Assembly: GCA_039024635.1 (NCBI GenBank)
Contig: JBCCQA010000020.1
Location: 1-64,000, forward strand
Origin: Kuafuiihalomonas sp039024635
Lineage (GTDB): Bacteria > Myxococcota > Kuafuiibacteriia > Kuafuiibacteriales > Kuafuiibacteriaceae
DNA length: 64,000 nt
Reading direction: 5' to 3'
Positions 25,691 through 33,886 of this stretch are shown piece by piece. Position numbers and translations under genes: made by a program. Position 1 is the stretch's first letter. Each line of letters starts with the position of its first letter. Under the pieces are notes generated by a model. The model was not told the origin of the DNA and did not search any database. It saw nothing but the letters and a program-made list of their open reading frames with translations.

Positions 25691-26724
25691 TGAAAAGCTT
25701 CTGGCCTTGGGCCCTGTCTGTTCTGGCCCTGCTCTTGGTGCTCGTCCTTCCTCAGTGCTTGGAGGCGCCCTCTGTCCCCGAGTGCGGCGACGTTCCCTTC
25801 GACGTCTCCTTGGACGAGTGCGGCTCTCCGTGTGACATTTATTGTCAGCTCGCCATCGCGCAGTGCCCCGGCACCTTCGAGAACGAGGCCTTCTGTATCG
25901 ATCAGTGCGAGACCGAGCCCGTGGCCGACCAGCGCGATGGAGCCTTCGATGACGTCTCCGGCAATACGGTCGGTTGTCGAATCAACGCCCTCCGGGCGGG
26001 CGATGCCGACGCCTGCCTGAATGCCTCCTTCCTGGACACCGAGATCTGCATCGACACCGCCTGCAACGAGTACTGCGATCTCATGGCTCAGGGGCCCTGC
26101 GCTGCCGCCTACGCCAACGAGGCGGATTGTTTGACCACCTGTGGCCTCATTCCCAACGGTGCGCCCGAAGACGGCCAGAACACCATCGAGTGTCGGCTGC
26201 GCTACGCCCGAGCCGCCGTCGAGAACATGGATCGGAACCAGTGTCATTCGGCCTCGCGGACGGGCGGAAACACCTGCGGCACTATCTGCGAGAGCTATTG
26301 CGGCTTCGTGATGACGAACTGCACCGAGCGCACCGCCATCTACGGATCACGTGAGGAGTGCGAGCTAGTCTGTTCCTTCATGGACGCCGAGGAATCGAGC
26401 TTCGACGACTTTAGGAGCGACGAAGACTCCGTGGATTGTCGGGCCTACCACGCAAGTCAGCCTGCAGCCGACAATCCCGAGTTTCACTGTCCACACGCCC
26501 AGGTCTACAACTCGATGCAGTGCGCCCGCCGACGCGGAGGCGAGCCCTTCGACTGGATCTGCTCACCCTTCTGTCACGCCGCGGCCGAGGTCTGTGGCGC
26601 CTTCATGGGCGACGACGATCGCTGCGAAAGTTTCTGCGAGAACCTGGAAGCCGTCCGCAACAGCGGAAGCGCGATGACGGTGGAGCTCTTCCCCCAGTCC
26701 ACTCAGGAGTGCCCCACCAACTAA
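25690..26724 (+). CDS. Secreted or membrane-anchored protein with four Cys-rich repeats
   Basis: Protein of 344 residues starting at the ATG that overlaps the previous TGA. An N-terminal hydrophobic segment (WALSVLALLLVLVLPQC) is a signal peptide or anchor. Four repeats of the form CxxxC-x(6-8)-C-x(10-13)-C-x3-C follow at about 49-75, 119-146, 199-228 and 291-318 (CDIYC, CNEYC, CESYC, CSPFC, closing DQC, TTC, LVC, ESFC). They should form small disulfide-bonded helical hairpins. I do not recognise the family. Operon position ties it to the kinase. Confidence 0.75.
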   Translation: MKSFWPWALSVLALLLVLVLPQCLEAPSVPECGDVPFDVSLDECGSPCDIYCQLAIAQCPGTFENEAFCIDQCETEPVADQRDGAFDDVSGNTVGCRINALRAGDADACLNASFLDTEICIDTACNEYCDLMAQGPCAAAYANEADCLTTCGLIPNGAPEDGQNTIECRLRYARAAVENMDRNQCHSASRTGGNTCGTICESYCGFVMTNCTERTAIYGSREECELVCSFMDAEESSFDDFRSDEDSVDCRAYHASQPAADNPEFHCPHAQVYNSMQCARRRGGEPFDWICSPFCHAAAEVCGAFMGDDDRCESFCENLEAVRNSGSAMTVELFPQSTQECPTN

Positions 26725-26770
26725 GCCGTTCCGCCATGCTCCATCGGGAGCTTGGCTACAACCCTCGCGT

Positions 26771-27982
26771 CTAAGCCCAGGTCTCGAGGGTCTCGACGAA
26801 GCAGCTCAGGAATCGGTTGGTATGGAAGGCGTCCAGCACGCGATGATCGATGGTGAGGGTCACGTACATCATCGGCCGAACCGTCAGCTCGTCGTTTTCG
26901 GCCACCACCGCTCGCTTCTCTAGCTTACCGATGCCGAGAATCGCCGACTCCGGTTGGTTGATGATGATGGGGGAGGCGATGAGGCTTCCCATCACGCCAT
27001 GGTTCGAGATGGTAAAGGTGCTGCCCTTCATCTCGGCCGGGCCGAGTTTTCCAGCCCGGGCCTTTTCGGTGAGCTGGGTCAGGGCCTGGGCGCAGCCCAG
27101 GAGGTCCAGGTCCTGCACGTTCTTCAGCACGGGGACCACCAGGCCTTTGTCCTCGAGAGCGGTGCCGACGCCGACATGGATGCTCTCGAAGATCTCCAGA
27201 GCATCGTCGTGCCAACGGCTGTTGATCTCTGGAACTTCGCGGATGCCGGCGACCGTCGCCTGCACAAAGTAGGCGCTGAAGGTCAGCTTGGCGCCTTCGT
27301 CTGCGAAGCGCGCCTTGTGCTCCGCCCGGTGGGCGATGACCCGGCTCATGTCGCAGGAGAAGACGGCGGTGACGTGGGGCGCGTCCTGGACGCTGGCCGC
27401 CATGTTTCGAGCGATACTCTTGCGCATCGGACCGTGCTTGACCCGGTGACTCGGCCCTTCGATGGGCCACGCCTGGGGTCGGGGCGTTCCGCTGGGGGCC
27501 TTCGCTCGGGCGGTCGGTGACTTGCCGACCGCAATACGTAGGTCGTCGGCGGTAACGCGACCATTTCGTCCGCTGCCATCGAGCCCGTCCAACTCGATCC
27601 CCAGCTGGGCCGCTCTTCGAAGAACGGAGGGGTGAGGGGCGGGCCGGTCGGTTCGGAGGCTCTGGGCCCGCACCGTCACGGGGGCAGATTCGACCGCCGC
27701 CACAGGCTCTGCCGAGAGGTCTCGGGTCGGCGCGTCGCCCACCGCGATGCGGCCCAGGACGGCGTCGAAGTCGAGGCTACTCTCGGACTGGATCAAGATC
27801 TCTTGGAGGACGCCGGTGGCCGGAGACGGAATCTCGACCACCGCTTTGTCGGTAACGAGCTCCGCCACCGGCTCGTCCTTGGCCACGGGCTCGCCGAGCT
27901 TCTTGAGCCAGGCGCCCATCTCGAGCTCGGTCCCCTCCTTCTGGTCGTCGGGGATGAGGATGTCGACGAGGTCCTTGTTCAT
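26771..27982 (-). CDS. Dihydrolipoamide acyltransferase (E2) of a 2-oxoacid dehydrogenase complex
   Basis: E2 component of 403 residues. It has one lipoyl domain (residues 3-80) with the lipoylated lysine in LVTDKAVVE (K46), and a peripheral E1/E3-binding domain near 122-158 (HPSVLRRAAQLGIEL, GRVTADDL). The C-terminal catalytic domain (about 180-403) ends with the transferase motif TIDHRVLDAFH; H380 is catalytic. It transfers the acyl group from the E1-generated lipoyl thioester to CoA. The gene starts 4 bp after the fused E1, so they form one operon. The closest functional types are branched-chain 2-oxoacid or related dehydrogenases; the substrate is not decided by sequence. No E3 is in the window. 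Confidence 0.92.
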   Translation of the reverse strand: MNKDLVDILIPDDQKEGTELEMGAWLKKLGEPVAKDEPVAELVTDKAVVEIPSPATGVLQEILIQSESSLDFDAVLGRIAVGDAPTRDLSAEPVAAVESAPVTVRAQSLRTDRPAPHPSVLRRAAQLGIELDGLDGSGRNGRVTADDLRIAVGKSPTARAKAPSGTPRPQAWPIEGPSHRVKHGPMRKSIARNMAASVQDAPHVTAVFSCDMSRVIAHRAEHKARFADEGAKLTFSAYFVQATVAGIREVPEINSRWHDDALEIFESIHVGVGTALEDKGLVVPVLKNVQDLDLLGCAQALTQLTEKARAGKLGPAEMKGSTFTISNHGVMGSLIASPIIINQPESAILGIGKLEKRAVVAENDELTVRPMMYVTLTIDHRVLDAFHTNRFLSCFVETLETWA

Positions 27983-27986
27983 CACG

Positions 27987-30065
27987 TCACGCGAACTCGA
28001 CAAGCTCCTGCATCTTGACCGTGAGGTCTTCCACCGAAGGCAAGACGGACTGCAGGAGAAGGGGGTTGTAGGGGAGGGGGATGTCTCGAACCGCGATTCG
28101 ATCCACGGGCGCCTTCAGGGACAGGAAGCACTCGCTGGCCACTCGGGCCGCCACTTCCGCGCCGAAACCTGCCGTCATCACGTCTTCGTGCACCACCAGG
28201 CAGCGACCGGTTCGGTCGACCGAGGACAGGATGGCCTCTTCGTCCCAGGGGACCAGGGTTCGAAGGTCCCAGACCTCGGCGTCGACGTCCGAAGCGGCGA
28301 CCGCCTCTTCGACCCGAGCCACCATCGCGCCCCAGCAGACGACGGTCAGGTGCTGACCGGTTCGGATTCGCGCTGCCCGACCGAAGGGCAGGACGAACTC
28401 GTCGCCGGGGTAGGGGCGACGGGCCGAGGCGGCGTCGAGAAGAGTCCGATGCTCGAAAAACATCGTGGGGTCGTTGCTTCGCATCGCGCTCCGGAGCAGG
28501 CCCACCGCGTCCTCGGCGTTGCTCGGAAAGACGACTTGCCAGCCAACGGCGTGGGTGAAGGCCGCCTCGTCGCACTGGCTGTGCCAGGGGTCGCCGCACT
28601 TCGCGAAGCCGCCGGGCATGCGGACCACGATCGGCGCTGCCCACTGGTTTTCGGTTCGCCAGCGGATGGTCCCGCAGTCGTTGAGCTGCTCCTGGGCCGG
28701 GTCCGCATACTTTCGGAATTGGATCTCGGCCACAGGCATCAAGCCGCCGTAGGCCAGGCCTACCGCCCGCCCGATGATGCCCTCCTCGGACAGGCTGGTG
28801 TCGAAGACTCGGTCGAAGCCGAAGCTCTCCTGAAGTCCGAAGGTCGCGCCGTGGACACCGCCCTTCGGCCCGATGTCCTCCCCGAAGAGCAGCATCTTGG
28901 GATTGCTCTCGAGCTCCGACTCCAGCGTTCGTCGGATGGCGGTCAGCATGTTGATCCGGGCCCCTTCGGGACGGGGCACCTCGCTGCTTTCGGGAAAGCG
29001 GTGGCCGCCCGGGAGCAGGCCGCCGACCTTCTGAAGGACGGGGCCCTCTTCGTCCCGCTCGGTGAATACGAAGCGGTGCACCCCGTCCGGACCGGGTTCG
29101 GGTCGAGCCAAAGCCCGTTCCAGCGCCCCTTCGACTTCGGCCTCGACCTCGGTTTGGAGCTTGGTCCACGCCTCCTTCGAGAAGACCCCGGGCACCAAAG
29201 CCTTCTCCAAACGCGGGAGCGGATCCCGGGCCTGCTCCTCCGACACTACATCTTCGGACTTGTAGGCCTGGGTGTCCTGGGCCGAGTGGCCGTTGAGCCT
29301 CGGGACCCGAAGTCGACAAAGGACCGGCCCTTCCCATCGTCGGGTGGTCTCGACCGCCTCGGCGACGAGTCGGGCCGCCTCGTAGGGGTCGGTGCCGTCG
29401 CCGTCGATCACGTGGAGCCCTTCAAAGCTGGCTAGGTTTTGGGCGATGTTCCCGCCCGGGGTCTGGAAAACCGAGGGCACCGAGATCCCGAAGCCGTTGT
29501 CTTCGATGAAGAGGAGCAGGGGAAGCTTCTGGGTCGTGGCCATCGTAAGCGCCGACCAAAAGCCATTGGTGGCCACCGAGCCATCGCCACCGAGAGCGAC
29601 ACCGATGCCCCCCTGGGCCGCCTGCTCTTTGAGGACCTGGGCGCGGTAGGTCACGGACTGGGCCCAGCCGGTGACCGGCGTGTACTGGGAGCCGACGCCG
29701 CCGGCCATGGGGAGCATCTTGACCCGGTCGAGCTGGGGCAGATTGCACACCACCCCGATATCCCGGCCTCCGGAGTAGCCGCCGGAGCGGCCGAGCGGTC
29801 CGGCCAGGGCGTCCTCGAAGTCCAGGCCCATGGCCAAGAGCGCCGGACGGGAGCGGTAGTAGCCGGCCACGGCGTCGAAGGGATGGTCCAAGTGGACGCC
29901 GAGGAGAGTTTGGGCCAGGTCGTGACCCCGGGCCGAGAACTGGTAGAGAACCTGCTTCGTCGGGACGAGCCGGGTCTCTTCGATGTGGTCCATCGTCCGG
30001 GACGCGAGCACGAGGCGGGCGACGCGCTTCCAATCGACGTGGCTGGGGAGGCTCTGGGTGCTCAT
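27987..30065 (-). CDS. Fused alpha/beta E1 of a 2-oxoacid dehydrogenase complex (thiamine diphosphate dependent)
   Basis: E1 of 692 residues with alpha and beta subunits in one chain. The alpha half (about 1-340) contains the ThDP-binding motif beginning GDGSVATNGFW and ending LFIEDNGFG, plus FSARGHDLAQ near residue 50. The beta half (about 365-692) has LGEDIG-like FGEDIGPKGGVHGAT, DTSLSEEGIIGRAVGLAYGG, EIQFRKYADPA and DLRTLVPWDEEAI. Similar fused E1 proteins occur in several bacterial groups and oxidatively decarboxylate branched-chain or aromatic 2-oxoacids. It is divergent from paaG with 133 bp between, which suggests, as inference, supply of an aryl- or acyl-CoA to the paa pathway. The ATG opens MSTQSLPSHVDW. 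Confidence 0.92.
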   Translation of the reverse strand: MSTQSLPSHVDWKRVARLVLASRTMDHIEETRLVPTKQVLYQFSARGHDLAQTLLGVHLDHPFDAVAGYYRSRPALLAMGLDFEDALAGPLGRSGGYSGGRDIGVVCNLPQLDRVKMLPMAGGVGSQYTPVTGWAQSVTYRAQVLKEQAAQGGIGVALGGDGSVATNGFWSALTMATTQKLPLLLFIEDNGFGISVPSVFQTPGGNIAQNLASFEGLHVIDGDGTDPYEAARLVAEAVETTRRWEGPVLCRLRVPRLNGHSAQDTQAYKSEDVVSEEQARDPLPRLEKALVPGVFSKEAWTKLQTEVEAEVEGALERALARPEPGPDGVHRFVFTERDEEGPVLQKVGGLLPGGHRFPESSEVPRPEGARINMLTAIRRTLESELESNPKMLLFGEDIGPKGGVHGATFGLQESFGFDRVFDTSLSEEGIIGRAVGLAYGGLMPVAEIQFRKYADPAQEQLNDCGTIRWRTENQWAAPIVVRMPGGFAKCGDPWHSQCDEAAFTHAVGWQVVFPSNAEDAVGLLRSAMRSNDPTMFFEHRTLLDAASARRPYPGDEFVLPFGRAARIRTGQHLTVVCWGAMVARVEEAVAASDVDAEVWDLRTLVPWDEEAILSSVDRTGRCLVVHEDVMTAGFGAEVAARVASECFLSLKAPVDRIAVRDIPLPYNPLLLQSVLPSVEDLTVKMQELVEFA

Positions 30066-30198
30066 GGGCCGGGCCGTGGGTTTGAACCATTTTCGAAGGG
30101 GTCAGGAAAGGAATTCCATGGCCCCCGAGGGCCTGATGACGCATCGCATAAGACGCCCGCCCTGGCGCAGGAGGGCGCACGGTGCTTCTTTTTGGGCG

Positions 30199-30984
30199 AT
30201 GAGCATCGAGCTTCGATCCAAAGGGTCCACCCGGATCATCACCCTGAACCGAGCCGACAAGCTCAACGCCTTCGACGAGGCCATGCACCTCGCTTTTCAA
30301 GAAGCCCTGGACCGGGTGGCGCAGGATCCCGAGTGCCGCGCCGTGCTCCTGACCGGCACCGGTCGGGCCTTCAGCGTGGGGCAGGACTTGGCCGAGGTCG
30401 ATCCGGCCCGGATGGACGGCCCACCCGAGCTGGGGCGCACCATCGACCGCTTCTACAACCCGATGATTCGAAAGCTGCGGGCCATCGAGGTCCCGGTGGT
30501 CTGCGCCGTGAACGGCGTGGCAGCCGGCGCCGGAGCCAACATCGCCTTGGCCTGCGACCTGGTGCTGGCCGCCCGTTCGGCCAGATTCATCCAGGCCTTC
30601 GCCAAGATCGGCCTGGTCCCGGATTCGGGCGGCACCTGGTCGCTGGTCCGCCATCTGGGGCCCGCCCGCGCCATGGCCCTGGCCCTGACCGGTGAGCCCT
30701 TGTCGGCGGAAAAGGCCGAAGCCTGGGGCCTGATCTGGCGGGTGGTCGACGATGAAGCCCTGGCCGAGAGCGCCTTGTCGCTCGTCGACGGGCTGGCCCA
30801 AGGACCCACCCACGGCCTGAAGCTCACCAAGCGAGCGCTCCGGGCCGCCAGCGAAAACGGACTCGACGCCCAGCTCGACTTGGAGCGCGCGCTCCAGGAC
30901 GAAGCCGGCCGCAACCCCGACTACGCCGAGGGGATCGTGGCCTTCATGAACAAACGCCCCCCCCAGTTCACGGGCGGCTCGTGA
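30199..30984 (+). CDS. paaG: 1,2-epoxyphenylacetyl-CoA isomerase (PaaG), crotonase family
   Basis: Crotonase of 261 residues that in the phenylacetate pathway converts the ring epoxide of phenylacetyl-CoA into the seven-membered oxepin-CoA. Motifs: ITLNRADKLNAF, the oxyanion-hole segments GRAFSVGQDL and VNGVAAGAGANIALACDLVL, and KIGLVPDSGGTW. The Asp replacing the usual hydratase Glu fits the isomerase group. The ATG matches family N-termini, but a second in-frame ATG at 30118 has a stronger ribosome binding site (AGGAAAGGA) and would add 27 Arg-rich residues. The stop overlaps the paaI GTG. It is the first gene of paaG-paaI-paaX. Confidence 0.88.
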   Translation: MSIELRSKGSTRIITLNRADKLNAFDEAMHLAFQEALDRVAQDPECRAVLLTGTGRAFSVGQDLAEVDPARMDGPPELGRTIDRFYNPMIRKLRAIEVPVVCAVNGVAAGAGANIALACDLVLAARSARFIQAFAKIGLVPDSGGTWSLVRHLGPARAMALALTGEPLSAEKAEAWGLIWRVVDDEALAESALSLVDGLAQGPTHGLKLTKRALRAASENGLDAQLDLERALQDEAGRNPDYAEGIVAFMNKRPPQFTGGS

Positions 30985-31382
30985 GCATCGAAGATCGGGC
31001 CCGGTCCCTGCTCGCCCAAGATCCAGCCTCCCAGCATTTGGGCTTCACCTTGGTCCGGGCGGACCGGGACCTGGCCGTGCTCCAGATGAAGGTCCAGGAC
31101 TTCATGGTGAACGGACACGGCATCTGCCACGGCGGCTTCCTCTTTTCATTCGCCGACTCCGCCTTTGCCTTCGCCTGCGCCGACCGCGGGAAGGCGGTGG
31201 TCCAGAACGCCCAAATCGAGTTCTTGGCCCCCGCCCACGAAGGGGACGCGCTGCTTGCTCAGGCCGAGTTGCGCCACGTCCAGGGGCGTCGCGGCCTGGG
31301 CGGCGTCCTGGTACGTCGGGGCCAGGAGCTCATCTTGGACCTTCGATCTTCGGCCCGCTTTCTGGATAGGGCCCCCAGCTGA
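30981..31382 (+). CDS. paaI: Hydroxyphenylacetyl-CoA thioesterase PaaI
   Basis: Hot-dog thioesterase of 133 residues that hydrolyses stalled hydroxyphenylacetyl-CoA, rescuing CoA in phenylacetate catabolism. The signature VNGHGICHGGFLFSFADSAFAFA holds the catalytic region (only its HGICHGG core is needed for the call), with the Asp of FADSAF in the nucleophile-activating position. The length equals the family norm. The GTG start overlaps the paaG TGA (GTGA), implying translational coupling. Confidence 0.92.
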   Translation: MSIEDRARSLLAQDPASQHLGFTLVRADRDLAVLQMKVQDFMVNGHGICHGGFLFSFADSAFAFACADRGKAVVQNAQIEFLAPAHEGDALLAQAELRHVQGRRGLGGVLVRRGQELILDLRSSARFLDRAPS

Positions 31383-31428
31383 AGACGGCTTTCTTCCCGC
31401 TTCGGGTCGGCCGTGCTTGGATGAAGGC

Positions 31429-32313
31429 GTGGAGCTTCCGGCGAAGAGCGGGACCGACCCCCTGGCCGATCTCCTGGCCCACCTCCACGCCCGGCGACTG
31501 CGGGTCTGGTCCATCGTCGTCACCCTCTTCGGCGACGCCGTCGTGCCTCGGGGGGGCGAGGTCTGGCTCGGGGTGATCCGGCAGCTGCTGAGCCGACTCG
31601 ACGTCGAGTCCGGCACTCTGGGCGCCGCTATGTCTCGGCTCACCGCCGACGGCTGGCTCGAGCGCCGCAAAGAGGGACGGCTCAGCTTCTATCGTTTGGC
31701 CGAGACTGGGCGCCGCACCTTCGAGGCCGCCGCCCGACGAATCTACGCCGGCCGCATCACCACGCCCTGGGACGGACGCTGGACACTCGTCCTCGAGACC
31801 AGCTCCGAGCCCGCCCGTGTCAGCGCCCTAAGCAGCGCGGGCTTCGGTCGCCTGGACAGCCGGGTCTGGGCGCGACCCGGTGGGCAGGGCGAGGTCGAGG
31901 TCGAGGGCCTGGTCTTCGAGGCTACGGTCCGCTCCGAATCCGAAGCCTTGCGAAGCGCGGTTCGAGAGGCCTGGGATCTGGACGCGGTCGCCGAACGCTA
32001 CCGGCGCTTCGTGGTGCGCTTTCGAAGGCTGGCCGAAGAGGGCGGGGCGCTCGAGCCCCTGGACGCCATGGCCGCGCGGACACTGCTGGTGCACGACTAC
32101 CGTCGGCTGGTTCTCCGGGACCCGCGCCTGCCTTTGGATTTGCTCCCGAAGAGCTGGCCCGGGGCCGAAGCCCACGAGGTCGCTGAGCAGGCCTACCGCG
32201 CCATGCTCTCAGCCAGTGAAGCCTGGCTCGACGCCGGCGACCGAACCCCCGACGGTCCTCTTCCGCCGCCCGGCGAGGACTTCCACCGTCGCTTTGGCGG
32301 CCTCGGCCCTTAG
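31429..32313 (+). CDS. paaX: PaaX family transcriptional repressor of phenylacetate catabolism
   Basis: Regulator of 294 residues with an N-terminal winged helix (RVWSIVVTLFGDAVVPRGGEVWLGVIRQLLSRLDV, then AAMSRLTADGWLERRKEGRLSFYRL). PaaX represses paa operons and is released by phenylacetyl-CoA. The middle domain is Cas2-like (WTLVLETSSEP), and the C-terminal part (AARTLLVHDYRRLVLRDPRLPLDLLPKSWPG, shortened here) is typical of PaaX. A GTG start 46 bp after paaI is preferred. It is a plausible ligand-responsive regulator for the operator in front of paaA, but a paralogue at 43981-44799 could also act there. Confidence 0.9.
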   Translation: MELPAKSGTDPLADLLAHLHARRLRVWSIVVTLFGDAVVPRGGEVWLGVIRQLLSRLDVESGTLGAAMSRLTADGWLERRKEGRLSFYRLAETGRRTFEAAARRIYAGRITTPWDGRWTLVLETSSEPARVSALSSAGFGRLDSRVWARPGGQGEVEVEGLVFEATVRSESEALRSAVREAWDLDAVAERYRRFVVRFRRLAEEGGALEPLDAMAARTLLVHDYRRLVLRDPRLPLDLLPKSWPGAEAHEVAEQAYRAMLSASEAWLDAGDRTPDGPLPPPGEDFHRRFGGLGP

Positions 32314-32330
32314 CGGCGGGCGAGGTGACG

Positions 32331-32891
32331 CTACCAGCCGCCGGTGCCCGGTCCGCCTTTGATGGGGCCCGCAAGCTTCGTGGTCACCCACCCGCCGTAC
32401 AGGCCACCGGGCTGGGCCGTGACCTCTTCGTCACCGATGAAGCAGCGAACGTGGGCGGGATGAAAGGCCATGGTCTCGGCCACCAGCTCGAAACCCGGCC
32501 AGGGCTCGGGGTAGCGCCAGGCCGCCCCGCGGAGGAGCGCACCTTCGACCCGAACGTGGTGAACGTGGGCCACGCCCTTCCATTCGCACAAGGAGCTCGG
32601 ACCCTGATCTTCGAGCAACTCCATCCGAACGTCGGCGAGCGGAAAGTAGTAGGTGGGCGCGCTGGCCGTCTCGCAGATGCGAAGCCCCCGTCGGGTCTCG
32701 GCCACGACGGTCTCACCAACCTGCACCCGCAGGGCAGCCCGTACCGGCTCCAGGCTGGGAGGACGCGGATAGTCCCAGACCGACTCCTGGTCGGGTCCGG
32801 GAGCCTCGGCAAAGTCGGGACGAGCCTGCCCCCGCCACCGCCAAGCTGCCCGAGATCGATCGAAGTCTTCAAAACGAGGCTTCCCAAACAT
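32331..32891 (-). CDS. DUF427 domain-containing protein
   Basis: Soluble protein of 186 residues with the DUF427 signature: SVWDYPRPPSLEPV, VVAETRRGLRICETASAPTYYFP, CEWKGVAHVHHV, WRYPEP and FHPAHVRCFIGDE (short parts quoted). The fold is a small beta-barrel of unknown function, widespread in actinobacteria and proteobacteria. The ATG is clear. It converges with paaX, 17 bp between stops, and has no obvious role in phenylacetate catabolism. Its start borders the decayed stretch that separates it from paaA. Confidence 0.88.
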   Translation of the reverse strand: MFGKPRFEDFDRSRAAWRWRGQARPDFAEAPGPDQESVWDYPRPPSLEPVRAALRVQVGETVVAETRRGLRICETASAPTYYFPLADVRMELLEDQGPSSLCEWKGVAHVHHVRVEGALLRGAAWRYPEPWPGFELVAETMAFHPAHVRCFIGDEEVTAQPGGLYGGWVTTKLAGPIKGGPGTGGW

Positions 32892-32959
32892 CAGCTCCGA
32901 ACCTCCAACAAGCGACTGCCGTTCACCCCGCGAGCATAGAATCGGGCCGGTCGGAGAGG

Positions 32960-33194
32960 CTAGGGAAGCGCGCCGAACTCGACCCCGAAGTACCTGAAGT
33001 CAAAAGTGAGCTCAAACGTAGCTTCGCTGGCCGTACCTCGGTCCAACCTTGAACGTTGTACACCACGCTCACTGAGGCTCGAGTAGCCGAGGGGCTCCTC
33101 AATTGTGAAATACGCGCCCCCGGCGGGACCCACTTGGCCCGATGCGACCCCGGCAAACCGACGACCACCCTGGAGTTCCCCCGCTTCGGCGGGT
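32960..33194 (-). pseudogene. Possible 3' remnant of a beta-rich protein
   Basis: An open stretch of 77 codons on the minus strand with no clear start, ending in TAG. It encodes a protein-like C-terminus containing AGGAYFTIEEPLGYSSL and ATFELTFDFRYFGVEFGALP, with alternating hydrophobic residues like a beta-sheet. An in-frame TGA at 33195-33197 closes the upstream side. Composition differs from random high-GC shadow frames, so it may be the tail of a lost gene, but no family is recognised. Confidence 0.25.
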
Positions 33195-33392
33195 CACGTA
33201 GTCATGCTGCCTTTCTCTCCTGCAGCCAAGCCTGCTCTACGTCCTCGTGTGTATCGTATATTTTCGTCGACAGCGAACCGACGACGATATGTCGTTGGCA
33301 TCCATAGAGGATCTACATAGAGTCTTTTTCATGGGTTCTCGCACAACTATGCTATGAAGATGGATACAATAGTAATTTTGTTCTCCTAATTT

Positions 33393-33596
33393 ATGCCGAC
33401 GTGGATCAATGAGGCTACGACCGGGTTGCCACAGGTTCCATGGCTTGGATTGAGCGCCACACCTCCCAGCAGCCAGTAGATAATCTCATCAGGCCTGCCC
33501 TTCGGAAGCCCGAAGGGCACGCCGGGGATTCTTCGCCTCAAAGAGATTGACACGTTCCAAGACCAAATAGACGCGATATTCGGTGAGGGTTTCTAA
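33393..33596 (+). pseudogene. Small gene interrupted by an in-frame TAG, upstream partner of the next gene
   Basis: From an ATG at 33393 one frame runs MPTWINEATTGLPQVPWLG to Q, meets TAG at 33477-33479, and continues open in the same frame for about 38 codons (IISSGLPFGSPKGTPGIL, then LKEIDTFQDQIDAIFGEGF) to TAA at 33594-33596. Reading through the stop gives a coherent small protein of about 67 residues, so this looks like a recent nonsense mutation. The TAA overlaps the ATG of the following gene. A TACAAT -10-like box lies at 33365-33370. The local sequence is AT-richer than its surroundings, suggesting transfer. Function unknown. Confidence 0.45.
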
Positions 33597-33886
33597 TGAC
33601 AGCCGTGAGAGTTGATGACCTTCGGAAGGCGGCAGCCTTGCTGTTCGACCATCTAGAAAGGTCCGTTGATGCTGAAATCAAGATTGATAGCGACTTCTAC
33701 TGGGAGGTCCCAAAGGACGCCCGTTACGACTCCTATTCGGAGCCTAAGGAGTTCACCGTGGGACAGCTGTCCGAGGATGTGGGGCAAGTGTTACGCATCG
33801 CCCAGGGGGAGTCGGAGCCCATTGGCTACGGGTTGGTTTGGCTAGCCCAAGTTCTCCGACGTATAGGCGAGGATTCTCCAGGCTGA
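33596..33886 (+). CDS. Small conserved hypothetical protein, immunity-like
   Basis: Acidic protein of 96 residues. Its pattern (DLRKAAALLFDHLE, IDSDFYWEVPKDARYD, EFTVGQLSEDVGQVL, GYGLVWLAQVLRRIGED) resembles a family of small standalone bacterial proteins I have seen only as hypothetical. Such acidic, single-domain proteins often sit behind a toxin-like or partner gene. Here the ATG overlaps the stop of the interrupted gene upstream (TAATG), so the two were translationally coupled. The immunity idea is inference. It is the only clearly intact gene in the decayed stretch. Confidence 0.65.
   Translation: MTAVRVDDLRKAAALLFDHLERSVDAEIKIDSDFYWEVPKDARYDSYSEPKEFTVGQLSEDVGQVLRIAQGESEPIGYGLVWLAQVLRRIGEDSPG

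Noticed and set aside
26723..26757. Weak stem (GCTCC ATCG GGAGC) after the Cys-repeat gene
   Set aside because: Only a 5-bp stem with no U-tract; too weak to call a terminator.
27747..29435. Plus-strand open frame of 562 codons over E1 and E2
   Set aside because: Mirror of the two dehydrogenase genes, with no recognisable domain.
30066..30198. Short palindromes in the E1-paaG gap (GGAATTCC at about 30113 and GGCCC...GGGCC at about 30119)
   Set aside because: Short and common in GC-rich DNA; they do not resemble the paaA operator, so no regulatory claim is made.
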